DNA from: an uncultured Salinisphaerales bacterium
GTDB lineage: Bacteria; Pseudomonadota; Gammaproteobacteria; Nevskiales; OUC007
Direction of reading: 5' to 3'
Assembly (NCBI GenBank): GCA_937896565.1
Contig: CALBOV010000309.1
Location: forward strand, 1-33,826
DNA length: 33,826 bases
In this document: one piece after another, positions 15,755 through 27,560 of the stretch
How positions within the stretch are numbered: position 1 is the first letter of the stretch
How the letters are laid out: the number at the start of each line of letters is the position of its first letter
Program-made: the position numbers and the translations under genes
The notes under the pieces: generated by a model
Database searches by the model: none
What the model saw: only the letters and a program-made list of their open reading frames with translations
Told to the model about the DNA's origin: nothing

Positions 15755-16614
15755 TAGAAATCGCTGCTGCCGTCGGGCCGGCGGCGGAATCGCTTGTACC
15801 CCCACCAGTACTGATCCGGCAGGGCACGGATGCATTGTTCGACGCCCTGGTTCATCGCGTCGGTGGCCGTTTGCACGTCGGGATCGTGGATGCCGTCGGG
15901 GGCCTCGACGAAGCGCATGACGTAGCCGCGACCACGCGGCAGGCGCTCGCCGATGAAGAACAGCACCTCGGCGCCGGTGGACTTGGCCAGCTTGGCGATC
16001 AGCGTCGGCGTGTGCGCCGGGATGCCGAACAGCGGCGAGTAGATGCCGCGTCCCGGCGGCGGGTCCTGATCCGGCAGGATGTAGGCGATGTTGTTGCCGC
16101 GCAGCAGCGGCAGCAGCGAGCGCAGCACGATGCTGCCCTCGGCCGGAATCATCCTGCCGCCGAAGCGCGTGCGGCCTTGCAGCGACAGCTCCTCGAACGC
16201 GCCTTTCTGCCGCTTGTACAGCCCGGTCATCACGTGCTGTTTCGAGTAGACGATGGCCGGTGCCTCGAAGGAGCCCTGGTGCAGCGTCAGCAGGATCAGG
16301 CCCTTGCCCTTGGCGAGCGCCCGGTCGACCAGCTCGCCGTTGTCGATGCGGCGGATCATCCGCTCGACGCGACGTTCCGGACCGATCCACAGCAGCGGCA
16401 GTTCGGCAATGGTCTTCATCTCGTGGCCCAGAGCCTGCCGTGCCCGGCGCCGGACCTCGGCCTCGGAGAGCTCGGGGAAACAGCGGCGGATGTTGATCAG
16501 CGCAACCTTGCGCCGGTCATTGGGGATGATCCAGAGCAGCCAGCCGAGCAAGGCACCCACCCCGTGCAATACGGGGAGCGGGAACAGCGACAGGAATCGG
16601 AACAGCGCACGCAT
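15748..16614 (-). CDS. Lipid A type late acyltransferase (LpxL/HtrB family)
   Basis: A 288-residue inner-membrane acyltransferase of the LpxL/LpxM superfamily, which transfers a fatty acyl chain from acyl-ACP to Kdo2-lipid IVA on the cytoplasmic face. The catalytic HX4E pair is His112 and Glu117 in TLHQGSFEAP. Other family features are the N-terminal hydrophobic segment (residues 10-30), NIRRCFPELS, YKRQKGAFEEL, and the ending QYWWGYKRFRRRP. It is shorter than E. coli LpxL (306), and the DQD of the family motif is present in YILPDQDPPPGRG. Chain length and position specificity cannot be predicted. The start ATG is 12 nt after the trpE stop, with no strong ribosome site. It is the last gene of the rpe-trpE operon. 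Confidence 0.88.
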   Translation of the reverse strand: MRALFRFLSLFPLPVLHGVGALLGWLLWIIPNDRRKVALINIRRCFPELSEAEVRRRARQALGHEMKTIAELPLLWIGPERRVERMIRRIDNGELVDRALAKGKGLILLTLHQGSFEAPAIVYSKQHVMTGLYKRQKGAFEELSLQGRTRFGGRMIPAEGSIVLRSLLPLLRGNNIAYILPDQDPPPGRGIYSPLFGIPAHTPTLIAKLAKSTGAEVLFFIGERLPRGRGYVMRFVEAPDGIHDPDVQTATDAMNQGVEQCIRALPDQYWWGYKRFRRRPDGSSDFYA

Positions 16615-16626
16615 GACGGATTCAGG

Positions 16627-18090
16627 TCAGGCGTGACCCCGGCTGGCCTGCTGCGCGGCGCGGAGCACGGCACGGGCCTTGTTCATGGTTTCCTCCCACT
16701 CGGTTTGCGGAACCGAATCGGCGACGATGCCACCGCCCGCCTGTACGTGCATCTGCCCGTGCTTGATGACCGCCGTGCGGATGGCGATGGCCAAGTCCAT
16801 GTCGCCGGAAAAGGCCAGATAGCCGACGGCGCCGCCGTAGACGCCGCGTTTGACCGGTTCCAGCTCGTCGATGATCTCCATCGCCCGGACCTTGGGCGCG
16901 CCGGACAATGTGCCGGCCGGGAAGGTCGCCTTCAACGCATCCATGGCCGTCAGGCCTTCACGCAGCGTCGCGGTCACGTTGGAGACGATGTGCATGACGT
17001 GGGAGTAGCGTTCGATGACCATCTTGTCGTCGAGTTGCACGCTGCCGGTTTCGGCCACGCGGCCGACATCGTTGCGGCCCAGGTCGATCAGCATCAGGTG
17101 CTCGGCGATTTCCTTCGGGTCGCTCAGCAGGTCCTGTTCCAGTGCCAGATCCTCCTCCGGCGTGGCGCCGCGAGGGCGTGTGCCGGCGATGGGGCGCACC
17201 GCGACCTGACCGTCCTCCACGCGCACCAGAATCTCCGGCGAGGAGCCGACGACGTGGTGGTCGCCAAAGCGCATGAAGTACAGGTAGGGCGACGGATTCA
17301 TGCTGCGCAGCGCGCGGTAGACATCCAGCGGCTCGGCCTCGAAGGCCGTGGACAGCCGCTGGCTGGGCACGACCTGCATCACGTCGCCGGAGCGCGTGTA
17401 GGCCTTGATGCGCTCCACGGCGTCCTCGTAGCCGGCCTGGGTCAGGCCCGAGACGAACGAGGATTCGTCGATGGGTTCGGCATTCGGCGCGTCCATCTCC
17501 GGCATCGCCAGCGGCTGACGCAGTGTCTGGACCAGCGTGTCCAGCCGCGCACGGGCAGCGGCTTCGCCCTCCGCATCGGCCGGGTCGTAATGATCGATCA
17601 GATAGAGCTTGCCGGCCAGGTTGTCGAACACCGCCAGGCGCTCGGCCACCATCAGCAGGATGTCCGGATTGTCGATCGGGTCCGGCTTGGTCACGCCGGC
17701 CAGCCGGGGTTCGATCAGGCGCACGATGTCGTAGCCGAAGTAGCCCACGAGGCCGCTGGTCAGCCGTGGCAGACCCGGCAGGTCCGGCACCTGATAGGCA
17801 TCGGCGAACTGCTGGACCCAGCCCAGCGGATCGTCGGAGTCCAGGCGTGCGAGTTCCGCATCGCCACGGCGGTGCACGATGTGCTGTCCACGGACTTCCA
17901 GCGTTTCCTCGCAAGCCAGGCCGATGATCGAGTAGCGACCCCAGCGTTCGCCGCCCTGCACCGATTCCAGCAGGAAGGTCCAGGGCGCATTCGCCAGCTT
18001 CAGATAGGCCGAAAGCGGGGTGTCCAGGTCGGCGAGGATTTCCCGAACGACCGGGGTGCGCTGGCGCGTGGCCAGCGTGGGCGCGCTCAT
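16627..18090 (-). CDS. trpE: Anthranilate synthase component I
   Basis: Converts chorismate to anthranilate using ammonia from the glutaminase subunit TrpG, the first committed step of tryptophan synthesis. The 487-residue product has the tryptophan feedback site LLES (residues 40-43, in [16 protein letters not shown]), the chorismate-binding core [32 protein letters not shown], and [19 protein letters not shown]. The PIAGT spelling, rather than PIKGT with a catalytic Lys, separates it from the related PabB. The start overlaps the rpe stop by 4 bp (ATGA). Neither trpG nor the phosphoglycolate phosphatase gene that often sits between rpe and trpE is here, so TrpG must be encoded elsewhere. No leader peptide or attenuator was seen ahead of it. 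Confidence 0.96.
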   Translation of the reverse strand: MSAPTLATRQRTPVVREILADLDTPLSAYLKLANAPWTFLLESVQGGERWGRYSIIGLACEETLEVRGQHIVHRRGDAELARLDSDDPLGWVQQFADAYQVPDLPGLPRLTSGLVGYFGYDIVRLIEPRLAGVTKPDPIDNPDILLMVAERLAVFDNLAGKLYLIDHYDPADAEGEAAARARLDTLVQTLRQPLAMPEMDAPNAEPIDESSFVSGLTQAGYEDAVERIKAYTRSGDVMQVVPSQRLSTAFEAEPLDVYRALRSMNPSPYLYFMRFGDHHVVGSSPEILVRVEDGQVAVRPIAGTRPRGATPEEDLALEQDLLSDPKEIAEHLMLIDLGRNDVGRVAETGSVQLDDKMVIERYSHVMHIVSNVTATLREGLTAMDALKATFPAGTLSGAPKVRAMEIIDELEPVKRGVYGGAVGYLAFSGDMDLAIAIRTAVIKHGQMHVQAGGGIVADSVPQTEWEETMNKARAVLRAAQQASRGHA

Positions 18091-18764
18091 GACGTTGCGG
18101 CCGCCAACTCGTCGCGCATGGCGGCAATGGTCGCGGCGTAGTCATCGGCGCCGAAGATGGCCGAGCCCGCGACGAAGGTATCCGCGCCGGCTTCGGCGAT
18201 CTGGCGGATGTTGTTCACCTTCACGCCGCCGTCGATCTCCAGGCGGATGTCGCGGCCCGAGGCATCGATGCGGGCGCGCACGTCGCGCAGCTTGTCCAGG
18301 GCCGAGTCGATGAAGCTCTGACCGCCGAAGCCCGGGTTCACCGACATGATGAGCACGAAGTCCAGCCGGTCCATCACGTAGTCCAGCACTTGCGTCGGCG
18401 TGCCCGGATTCAGCACCAGTCCGGCCTTGCAGCCGTGGCTGCGGATCAGTTGCAGGCTGCGGTCGACGTGCAGGCTGGCCTCGGGGTGGAAGCTGATCCA
18501 GGTGGCGCCGGCCTTGGCGAATTCGCCGATCAGCGCATCCACCGGCGTGCACATCAGGTGCACATCGATCGGCGCGGTGATGCCATAGTCGCGCAGGGCC
18601 TGGCAGATCGGCGCACCGAACGTCAGGTTGGGGACGTAGTGGTTGTCCATGACGTCGAAGTGCACGACATCCGCGCCAGCGTCGAGCACGGCTTGTACAT
18701 CGTCACCCAGGCGGGCGAGATCGGCGGACAGGATCGACGGCGCGATCAGCGGTGACTGGCTCAT
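18087..18764 (-). CDS. rpe: Ribulose-phosphate 3-epimerase
   Basis: Interconverts ribulose-5-phosphate and xylulose-5-phosphate in the pentose phosphate pathway. The 225-residue TIM barrel matches the family length and shows all metal and catalytic residues: [28 protein letters not shown] (Asp and His metal ligands), DVHLM, and [19 protein letters not shown] with the second catalytic Asp, then FVAGSAIFG for phosphate binding. The start has GAGG 10 nt upstream. It is the first gene of the leftward rpe-trpE-acyltransferase unit, with a 4-bp overlap into trpE, and diverges from purC across a 112-bp gap. Confidence 0.97.
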   Translation of the reverse strand: MSQSPLIAPSILSADLARLGDDVQAVLDAGADVVHFDVMDNHYVPNLTFGAPICQALRDYGITAPIDVHLMCTPVDALIGEFAKAGATWISFHPEASLHVDRSLQLIRSHGCKAGLVLNPGTPTQVLDYVMDRLDFVLIMSVNPGFGGQSFIDSALDKLRDVRARIDASGRDIRLEIDGGVKVNNIRQIAEAGADTFVAGSAIFGADDYAATIAAMRDELAAATS

Positions 18765-18789
18765 GGTGGTAACGCCTCAAACGGGCGCG

Positions 18790-18822
18790 AACTTTACCGG
18801 CTCGTGACGGCTGCATAAAGTT
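18790..18822. promoter_or_regulatory. Symmetric divergent promoter candidate between rpe and purC
   Basis: AACTTTA (18790-18796) and TAAAGTT (18816-18822) form a perfect inverted repeat. Read rightward, TTTACC (18793-18798), a 17-bp spacer and TAAAGT (18816-18821) make a plausible -35/-10 pair for purC. Read leftward, TTTATG and TAAAGT stand in almost the same relation for rpe. Both are weak matches to consensus. Overlapping divergent promoters or a repressor site are possible; no PurR-like operator was recognised. Confidence 0.4.
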
Positions 18823-18876
18823 CCGGCTCACGGCGCGACAACGCGTCAGGCTCACCGCAATCGGAAACCACCATCG

Positions 18877-19743
18877 ATGGAAGGCTTGCACACGCCGACG
18901 CTGGAACAGTTTGAACTGGTACACCGCGGCAAGGTTCGGGATGTCTACGCCGTTGACGAGGCGCGGCTGCTCATCGTCGCCACCGACCGGCTCTCGGCCT
19001 ACGACGTCATCCTGCCTGATCCAATCCCCGGCAAGGGCGAGATGCTGACCGGCATCTCGAACTTCTGGTTCAAGACCATTGCCGGTGAGCACAAGCATCA
19101 CCTGCTGGATGAGCCGCTGCCGGAAGGGTTGCCCGAAGGTTTTGCCAAACGCTCCGTGCTCACCCGCCGCCTCAAGCCGCTGCCGGTCGAAGCCATCGTT
19201 CGCGGTTACATCATCGGCTCCGGCTGGCGTGACTATCAGAAGACCGGCCGGATCTGCGGCATCGAACTGCCAGTGGGCTTGCGTCAGGGCGAGGTGCTGC
19301 CGGAGGCGATCTTCACGCCCAGCACCAAGGCGCAGGTCGGTGATCACGACGAGAACGTGAGCTTCGACGCCGTGGTCCAGGCCATCGGCCGGCCGATGGC
19401 CGAGCGGGTGCGCGAGGTCACGCTGGATGTCTACCAGCGCGCCGCCGAATACGCTCGCAGGCGCGGGATCATCATCGCCGACACCAAGATGGAGTTCGGT
19501 CTGGATGATGCCGGTGAGCTGTACATCATCGACGAACTGCTCACGCCCGATTCCTCCCGCTTCTGGCCGGTGGATCAGTACCAGGTCGGTATCAGCCCGC
19601 CGAGCTTCGACAAGCAATACGTGCGCGATTACCTCGACACGCTGGACTGGAACAAGACCGCGCCGGGCCCGTCGCTGCCGGCCACGGTGATCGCCAACAC
19701 CGTGGACAAGTACCGGGAGGCCTACCGGCGGCTGGTGGGCTGA
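18877..19743 (+). CDS. purC: Phosphoribosylaminoimidazole-succinocarboxamide synthase (SAICAR synthetase)
   Basis: Joins aspartate to CAIR with ATP in de novo purine synthesis. The 288-residue product is the long (yeast Ade1-like) form rather than the 237-residue E. coli form. Visible motifs are [12 protein letters not shown] at the N-terminal ATP site, [50 protein letters not shown] and [14 protein letters not shown], all conserved in this branch. The ribosome site is weak (CGGAA at 10-14 nt). It is 12 bp upstream of a 5'-nucleotidase gene in the same direction, so purine synthesis and nucleotide breakdown genes share a transcript. Confidence 0.97.
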   Translation: MEGLHTPTLEQFELVHRGKVRDVYAVDEARLLIVATDRLSAYDVILPDPIPGKGEMLTGISNFWFKTIAGEHKHHLLDEPLPEGLPEGFAKRSVLTRRLKPLPVEAIVRGYIIGSGWRDYQKTGRICGIELPVGLRQGEVLPEAIFTPSTKAQVGDHDENVSFDAVVQAIGRPMAERVREVTLDVYQRAAEYARRRGIIIADTKMEFGLDDAGELYIIDELLTPDSSRFWPVDQYQVGISPPSFDKQYVRDYLDTLDWNKTAPGPSLPATVIANTVDKYREAYRRLVG

Positions 19744-19755
19744 GGGGCGACGCCC

Positions 19756-20685
19756 ATGGCTTATGAACTCGACAAGCGACTCGTCGTCGGGCTGGCATCC
19801 AGCGCGCTGTTCGACCTGACCGATCCGGATCGCGTCTTCCGCGAGCAGGGTGAATCGACCTACCGCGAGTTCCAGCGTGAACACGAGCGTGAGCCGCTGA
19901 AGCCCGGCGTGGCGTTCCCGTTCATCAAGCGCCTGTTGTCCCTAAACGAAATCCGTCCCGACGATCCGCCCATCGAAGTCGTGCTGCTGTCGCGGAATGA
20001 TCCGGACACCGGCATGCGGGTGATGCGATCGATTCAGCACCACGGCCTGAACATCACCCGGGCGGCGTTTCTGCAGGGGCGCAATCCGCACAAGTTCATT
20101 CCTGCGTTCTCGGTGAACCTGTTCCTGTCCGGCAACGAGGACGACGTCAACCAGGCGATTGCCGAGGGCTACCCGGCCGGTCAGGTGCTCAGCGCCGACC
20201 ATGTCGACGACGAGGATGATCACGAGTTGCGGATCGCCTTCGACTTCGACGGGGTGCTGGCCGATGACGAGTCCGAAACGGTTTACCAGGAGTCCCGGGA
20301 TCTGGAGACCTTCAACGAGCATGAACGCCAGCACATCGATGTGCCGCACAAGCCCGGTCCGCTGAAGGTGTTCCTGGACAAGCTGTCCGAGGTTCAGGCG
20401 CTGGAGGAGGCGCGGGCCGCGGAGGATGCGGACTACACGCCCAAGCTGCGCATCGCGATCGTGACGGCACGTGGCGCGCCGGCGCACGAGCGGGTGATCA
20501 ACACCATGCGAACCTGGGGGATTACGGTGAACGAGGCGCTGTTTCTCGGCGGTGTCGAAAAGCGGCGGTCACTGGAAGTGCTAAAGCCGCACATCTTCTT
20601 CGACGACCAGCGCTCGCACCTGGTCGAGACGACCGGCGTGCTGCCGTCGGTTCATGTGCCGTTCGGGATCGCCAACCGGGCTTAA
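19756..20685 (+). CDS. 5'-nucleotidase (cytosolic NT5C1-like family)
   Basis: A 309-residue enzyme of the bacterial '5-nucleotidase' family (PF06189), related to animal cytosolic 5'-nucleotidase IA. The HAD-type nucleophile motif is IAFDFDGVLADDESE (Asp163 nucleophile, Asp165), with IVTARGAPAHERV as motif II and FFDDQRSHL as the metal-binding end. The N-terminal part LVVGLASSALFDLTD and VVLLSRNDPDTGMRVM is also characteristic of this family. Expected reaction: removal of phosphate from nucleoside 5'-monophosphates in the cytoplasm. The ribosome site GAGGGG is 8 nt upstream. It sits 12 bp after purC, suggesting a role in balancing purine nucleotide pools. Confidence 0.93.
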   Translation: MAYELDKRLVVGLASSALFDLTDPDRVFREQGESTYREFQREHEREPLKPGVAFPFIKRLLSLNEIRPDDPPIEVVLLSRNDPDTGMRVMRSIQHHGLNITRAAFLQGRNPHKFIPAFSVNLFLSGNEDDVNQAIAEGYPAGQVLSADHVDDEDDHELRIAFDFDGVLADDESETVYQESRDLETFNEHERQHIDVPHKPGPLKVFLDKLSEVQALEEARAAEDADYTPKLRIAIVTARGAPAHERVINTMRTWGITVNEALFLGGVEKRRSLEVLKPHIFFDDQRSHLVETTGVLPSVHVPFGIANRA

Positions 20686-20718
20686 GATTCAAGCAGACGG
20701 TCCGCCGGCTGCTGTGCT

Positions 20719-21705
20719 TCAACCGGTGAGCCGATGGCGGATGGTATCGCCCGCCGCGAACTCGGCCGCGCTGTTCAGCGTGGTTTCGGCGATGGTCCGC
20801 AGGGCTTCCCGGGTCAGAAACGCCTGGTGGCCGGTGACGACGACGTTGGGGAAGGTCATCAGGCGTTCGAAGCGATCGTCCAGGATGATGTCGCTGGAGT
20901 GATCCGAGAAGAACAGGCCGGATTCCTCTTCGTAGACATCGATGGCCAGCCCGCCGAGCTTGCGGCTCTTCAGCGCCTCGATGACCGAGCTGCTCTCGAT
21001 CAGCCCGCCGCGGCTGGTGTTGATGAGGATGACCCCATCCTTCATTCGGTCCAGCGCCGCGGCGTCGACGAGGTGGTGGGTGTCCGGTGTCAGCGGGCAA
21101 TGCAGGCTGACGATATCGGCTTCGCGCCAGAGCGTGTCGAGATCGCAGGCGGCCGCGGGCGGAGTCACTGATTTGGCGAAGGGGTCGTACACGAGCACCC
21201 GGCAGCCAAAGCCTCCGAGGATGCCGCAAAGCACCCGACCGATGGCGCCGTAGCCTATGACCCCGACGGTCTTGCCATGCAGATCGAATCCGACCAGGCC
21301 ATCCAGAGAGAAATTGCCCTCGCGCACACGGTTGTAGCTCTTGTGAATCTTGCGGATCAGGCACAGCAGGATGGCGACCGTGTGCTCCGCGACGGCATAA
21401 GGCGAGTAGGCCGGCACGTTGGCTACGCAAAGCCCCCGCTGCCGGGCCGCGTCCAGATCCACGTTGTTGACGCCGGTGCAGCGCATCAGCACCAGGCGCA
21501 CGTCGAGGTCAGCCAGCTCGTGGACGACCTCGGCATCGCAACGATCGTTGACGAACAGACAGATCGCATCCGCGCCTCCGGCCAACGCTACGGTCGTGGG
21601 ATCGAGAGCAGCCTCGAAATACTCGATTTCGAATCCGTGCTGGCGGTTGGCGTCCGCCATGCATGACCGGTCGTAGGATTTCGAGGAAAAGACCCGGATT
21701 TTCAT
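20719..21705 (-). CDS. ldhA: D-lactate dehydrogenase (fermentative, LdhA type)
   Basis: Reduces pyruvate to D-lactate with NADH in the cytoplasm. The 328 residues align along the whole length with E. coli LdhA (329). Shared stretches are KSYDR, FFVNDxx-like CLFVNDRCDAEV, RCTGVNNVDLDAA, VPAYSPYAVAEH, the NAD-binding VGVIGYGAIGRVL, ISLHCPLTP-like VSLHCPLTPDTHHL, NTSRGGLI with the substrate Arg, DVYEEESGLFF with the catalytic Glu, and VTGHQAFLTREAL with the catalytic His. The ribosome site is weak. It converges on the 5'-nucleotidase gene. A small imperfect hairpin (arms AGCAG/CTGCT) lies in the 33-bp gap but has no T-run. Confidence 0.94.
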   Translation of the reverse strand: MKIRVFSSKSYDRSCMADANRQHGFEIEYFEAALDPTTVALAGGADAICLFVNDRCDAEVVHELADLDVRLVLMRCTGVNNVDLDAARQRGLCVANVPAYSPYAVAEHTVAILLCLIRKIHKSYNRVREGNFSLDGLVGFDLHGKTVGVIGYGAIGRVLCGILGGFGCRVLVYDPFAKSVTPPAAACDLDTLWREADIVSLHCPLTPDTHHLVDAAALDRMKDGVILINTSRGGLIESSSVIEALKSRKLGGLAIDVYEEESGLFFSDHSSDIILDDRFERLMTFPNVVVTGHQAFLTREALRTIAETTLNSAAEFAAGDTIRHRLTG

Positions 21706-21802
21706 CGCCGCCAGTCGCTTGGATGCCTGATCGGCAACATACCATCGTCGGGAGACGTTCCGATCTGGCGGACCAGCTTGATGTGGTCTGGTTACCCGAG
21801 GA

Positions 21803-22005
21803 TCAGGCGTCCAGATTCGGAATCATCATCGACTCCAGTCGTGCGATCGCATCCTTGAGTTGCAGCTTGCGCTTCTTGAGGCGGCGCAGTTCGAGCTGGT
21901 TGCAGTAGAGCTGCATTTCCATCTCGGTGATGGCGAGGTCGAGTTGGCGGTGTTCGGCCCGCAGGTCGCAGACCTTGGCGCGAATCTCGGTGCGGGTGTA
22001 CTGGA

Positions 22006-22009
<4 letters not shown>
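21803..22009 (-). CDS. YdcH family (DUF465) small coiled-coil protein
   Basis: A 68-residue, charged, all-helical protein: [19 protein letters not shown], then [29 protein letters not shown]. The H-x-LD and L-R-RLKK-KL-LKD-I pattern is the YdcH/DUF465 signature. Function is unknown; members form short helical hairpins. Its ATG overlaps the uvrA stop (ATGA, 22006-22009), so it is probably translated after uvrA from the same message. This is the last gene of that unit, with ldhA starting 97 bp further on the same strand. Confidence 0.85.
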
Positions 22010-24843
<2,834 letters not shown>

Positions 24844-24950
24844 AGGGGGCGGAAACCTGTCGCCGGAGGGAACGGGAAAGCGCGAAAGTTTAGCAGCGTG
24901 TCGGGTGATACCATGCACACGCGTTTCGTTCTTCTTGTATTGCCTTCCGG

Positions 24951-26114
24951 ATGAATTCCCTCGAACGCCGCGCCGTGGGTGGCCTGGCGCTGGTCTATTG
25001 GCTGCGCATGCTGGGCCTGTTCATGGTGCTGCCGGTGCTGGCCGCCTACGCCGATGACTATGCCCGCGCCACGCCGGTTCTGGTGGGGCTTGCGGTGGGT
25101 GTCTACGGCCTCACCCAGGCCGTGCTGCAGCTACCGTTCGGGCTGGCCTCCGATCGACTGGGGCGGATTCCGGTCATCGTGTTCGGCCTGGTCGTGTTCT
25201 TTGCCGGCAGCCTGGTCGCCGCCTCGGCGGAGTCCATCGAGTGGCTGATCGTCGGGCGGGCCTTGCAGGGTGCCGGCGCCGTTGCCGCGGCGGTCAACGC
25301 ATTGCTGGCCGATTTGACCCGACCGGCCGTGCGCACGACCGCAATGGCGATTCTGGGCATTTCGATCGGCATGGCGTTCCTGGTGGCGCTGATGATCGGT
25401 CCGGTGCTGACCGCATGGCTGGGCCTGGCTGGCGTGTTCCGGCTGGCGGCGGCGTTCGCCTTCCTCGCGATTCTGGTCCTGCTGGTGCTGATTCCCCGGC
25501 CGGAGCGGCGCGAGCCGACGACCTTGGTCAGCGGGCTGAACGCCGCGCTGCGCGACACGCGTCTGCATCCCCTGTACGCGGGCATTTTCGTGCTGCATGC
25601 GGCGATGACCGCAGTGTTTGTCGCGGTCCCCGTGCTGCTCAGCCGGCGGCTGGGCGTGGATGCCGGCGAGCAGTGGTCGGTGTTCGCCCCGGCCATGCTG
25701 GTGTCCATTCTGCCGTTGCCGATCCTGATCTGGTTGGCCGAGCGGCGCGGGCATCAGGCCGCAGTCGTGCTTGTTTGCATTGCCATCGCGGCGGTGTCGC
25801 TGGTCGGCATGACGCGGGTGGTCGCAACCGGTTCGATGTTCCTGGCGCTGAGCGTCTACTTCGCCGGCTTCAACCTGCTGGAGGCGACCATGCCGTCGCT
25901 GGTCTCGCAGGCCGCGCAGGTCGAGGCGCGCGGCGCCGCGCTGGGCATGTACTCCACGGCCCAGTTCCTCGGTGCGTTCACCGGCGGCGCGGCCGGCGGC
26001 TGGATCATGGCCGGCTGGGGGCTCAATGGCGTGCTGGTCGCCGCGGGTGGCCTGCTTGCGAGCTGGCTGCTGTTTGCGCCGCGTACGCCGTGGCGAACAC
26101 TCAAGGCAGCCTGA
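24951..26114 (+). CDS. Major facilitator superfamily transporter
   Basis: A 387-residue, 12-helix MFS protein. Motif A between helices 2 and 3 reads [11 protein letters not shown]. Helix 1 ([23 protein letters not shown]) and the motif-C-like [18 protein letters not shown] are typical of drug:H+ antiporter-like members. Substrate cannot be assigned. The gene order uvrA (divergent), MFS, ssb is the same as in Pseudomonas aeruginosa (PA4234-PA4232), which supports orthology with that uncharacterised transporter. The upstream ribosome site is weak (CCGG only), and the 107-bp region to uvrA shows no clear promoter. Confidence 0.92.
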   Translation: MNSLERRAVGGLALVYWLRMLGLFMVLPVLAAYADDYARATPVLVGLAVGVYGLTQAVLQLPFGLASDRLGRIPVIVFGLVVFFAGSLVAASAESIEWLIVGRALQGAGAVAAAVNALLADLTRPAVRTTAMAILGISIGMAFLVALMIGPVLTAWLGLAGVFRLAAAFAFLAILVLLVLIPRPERREPTTLVSGLNAALRDTRLHPLYAGIFVLHAAMTAVFVAVPVLLSRRLGVDAGEQWSVFAPAMLVSILPLPILIWLAERRGHQAAVVLVCIAIAAVSLVGMTRVVATGSMFLALSVYFAGFNLLEATMPSLVSQAAQVEARGAALGMYSTAQFLGAFTGGAAGGWIMAGWGLNGVLVAAGGLLASWLLFAPRTPWRTLKAA

Positions 26115-26196
26115 TGATTCGGGCGCTGTGGTCAGCATGACCCGACTGCGGGTACGCTAACCGGCTTCTTCAAACCAGCTTTTCGGGGACTCTCGC

Positions 26197-26715
26197 ATGG
26201 CACGTGGCATCAACAAAGTCATTCTCGTCGGCAACCTCGGGGCGGACCCGGAAACCCGGCGCATCCCGAGCAGCGGTGCGCAGGTCACCAATATCCGGAT
26301 CGCCACGTCCGAGACCTGGCGCGACAAGCAGTCCGGCGAGCAGAAGGAACGAACCGAATGGCACAGCGTGGCGTTCTTCGGCCGTCTGGCGGAGATCGCC
26401 GCCGAATATCTGCGCAAGGGTTCACAGGTCTACGTCGAAGGCTCGCTGCGTACCCGCAAGTGGCAGGGCAATGACGGCCAGGACCGCTACACCACCGAAA
26501 TCATCGCCAACGAAATGCAGATGCTCGGCGGGCGCGGCGGTTCGGGCGGTGGTGGTGGTGGCTTCGGAGGCGGTTCCTCGTCCGGTGGCGGCTACGGCGG
26601 CGGCGGTGGTGGCGGCGGCAACTACGGTGGCGGCCGATCCGGCGGTGGCAATGGCGGCAACGCGCCGTCGCCGCAGCCGGTTGATGACTTCGGCGACGAC
26701 GACATTCCGTTCTAG
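26197..26715 (+). CDS. ssb: Single-stranded DNA-binding protein
   Basis: A 172-residue SSB that coats single-stranded DNA in replication, recombination and repair. The N-terminal OB fold runs from [18 protein letters not shown] through [21 protein letters not shown] and [12 protein letters not shown] to about residue 110. A glycine-rich linker of about 45 residues (runs of G with S, Y, N, R) follows, then the acidic tip DDDIPF that recruits partner proteins. GGGG 10-13 nt upstream of the ATG is the only ribosome site. The 82-bp gap to the MFS gene may hold its own promoter, but no hexamers are convincing. Confidence 0.98.
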   Translation: MARGINKVILVGNLGADPETRRIPSSGAQVTNIRIATSETWRDKQSGEQKERTEWHSVAFFGRLAEIAAEYLRKGSQVYVEGSLRTRKWQGNDGQDRYTTEIIANEMQMLGGRGGSGGGGGGFGGGSSSGGGYGGGGGGGGNYGGGRSGGGNGGNAPSPQPVDDFGDDDIPF

Positions 26716-26719
26716 AGCC

Positions 26720-27397
26720 TCAGGCGTCCAGCCAGCGTTCGGCCACGCGGGGCACATGCTCGCAGGCATTGCCCCGCAACCAGTCGAACCCGTCCGGGCA
26801 GCGGGCCAGTTCCGGCGCGACGATCACCCGTTCGCCGGCGTTGACGGCGTGATGCACCCAGTCGGCCACCGGCCAGACCTGCAGCGAGGTGCCGACGACG
26901 AGAAAGCGATCGGCGGCGCGGATGCGGTCCAGGCTGTCATCAATGTGCCGCACCGTCTCGCCGAACCAGACCACGTCCGGACGCAACTGGGCGCCGTCTT
27001 CGGCGAGATCGCCCAGACGGATGTCGCGATCCTGCATGGCCAGCTTCAATGACGGCGTGCGGCTGCTGCGGGCGGTCATGATCTCGCCGTGCACATGCAG
27101 CACGTCGGTCGAGCCGGCGCGCTCGTGCAGGTTGTCGACATTTTGCGTGACCACCGTGACCTGATGGCGCTGTTCCAGCGCGGCCACGGCCCGGTGCGCG
27201 GCGTTGGGCTCGGCATCGCGCACCATGGCGCGGCGAAAGTTGTAGAAATCGAGCACCCGCTGCGGATCATCGGCGAAGGCCTCCGGAGTGGCCAGGGTTT
27301 CGGCGCGAACACCGTTCCACAACCCGCCCGCGCCTCGGAACGTGGGCAGGCCGCTTTCGGCGCTGATGCCTGCGCCGCTGAGTACAACAATCTTCAA
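26720..27397 (-). CDS. cobB: SIR2 family NAD-dependent protein deacylase lacking zinc cysteines (class III sirtuin)
   Basis: A 225-residue sirtuin. The NAD site is clear (GAGISAESGLPTFRG, TQNVDN), as is the catalytic His103 in LHVHGE and the later VWFGE and VVGTSLQVWPVA. Tyr52 and Arg55 in FYNFRR match the YxxR pair of class III enzymes (CobB/SIRT5 type), predicting activity on succinyl-lysine as well as acetyl-lysine. Unusually, there is no Cys between HGE and WFGE, where four normally hold a structural zinc; the stretch is short and reads TARSSRTPSLKLAMQDRDIR. The start is TTG 27397, preceded by GGGAGAAGAAG; no ATG gives the conserved KIVVLSGAG opening. It converges on ssb with a 4-bp gap. 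Confidence 0.9.
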   Translation of the reverse strand: MKIVVLSGAGISAESGLPTFRGAGGLWNGVRAETLATPEAFADDPQRVLDFYNFRRAMVRDAEPNAAHRAVAALEQRHQVTVVTQNVDNLHERAGSTDVLHVHGEIMTARSSRTPSLKLAMQDRDIRLGDLAEDGAQLRPDVVWFGETVRHIDDSLDRIRAADRFLVVGTSLQVWPVADWVHHAVNAGERVIVAPELARCPDGFDWLRGNACEHVPRVAERWLDA

Positions 27398-27560
27398 GAG
27401 CTTCTTCTCCCGACCTGGTGACACGGGTTTCGATCGCCCCTCCCATTGGAACCCGCGTCGTCCTTCGGCGCGACCGCTTGCCACGATATGCCTCCCTTGA
27501 CTACGGTCATGCACAGGGGCGCGTGCGCTGGTGATGCCGCGCCGGAACAGGCAGGGAAGC

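Noticed and set aside
16627-18090. Possible para-aminobenzoate synthase (PabB) instead of TrpE
   Set aside because: PIAGT replaces the PIKGT lysine of PabB, and the N-terminal LLES feedback site is present.
15835-18141. 768-codon rightward frame opposite trpE and the acyltransferase gene
   Set aside because: Antisense to two solid genes, spanning their boundary, with shadow-like composition.
20690-20718. Hairpin between the 5'-nucleotidase and ldhA genes as a bidirectional terminator
   Set aside because: The stem is 5 bp plus 3 bp with a mismatch and there is no T-run on either strand, too weak to list as a terminator.
26522-26680. GGC/GGT-rich repeat tract
   Set aside because: This is the normal glycine-rich linker of SSB, not a mobile or regulatory repeat.
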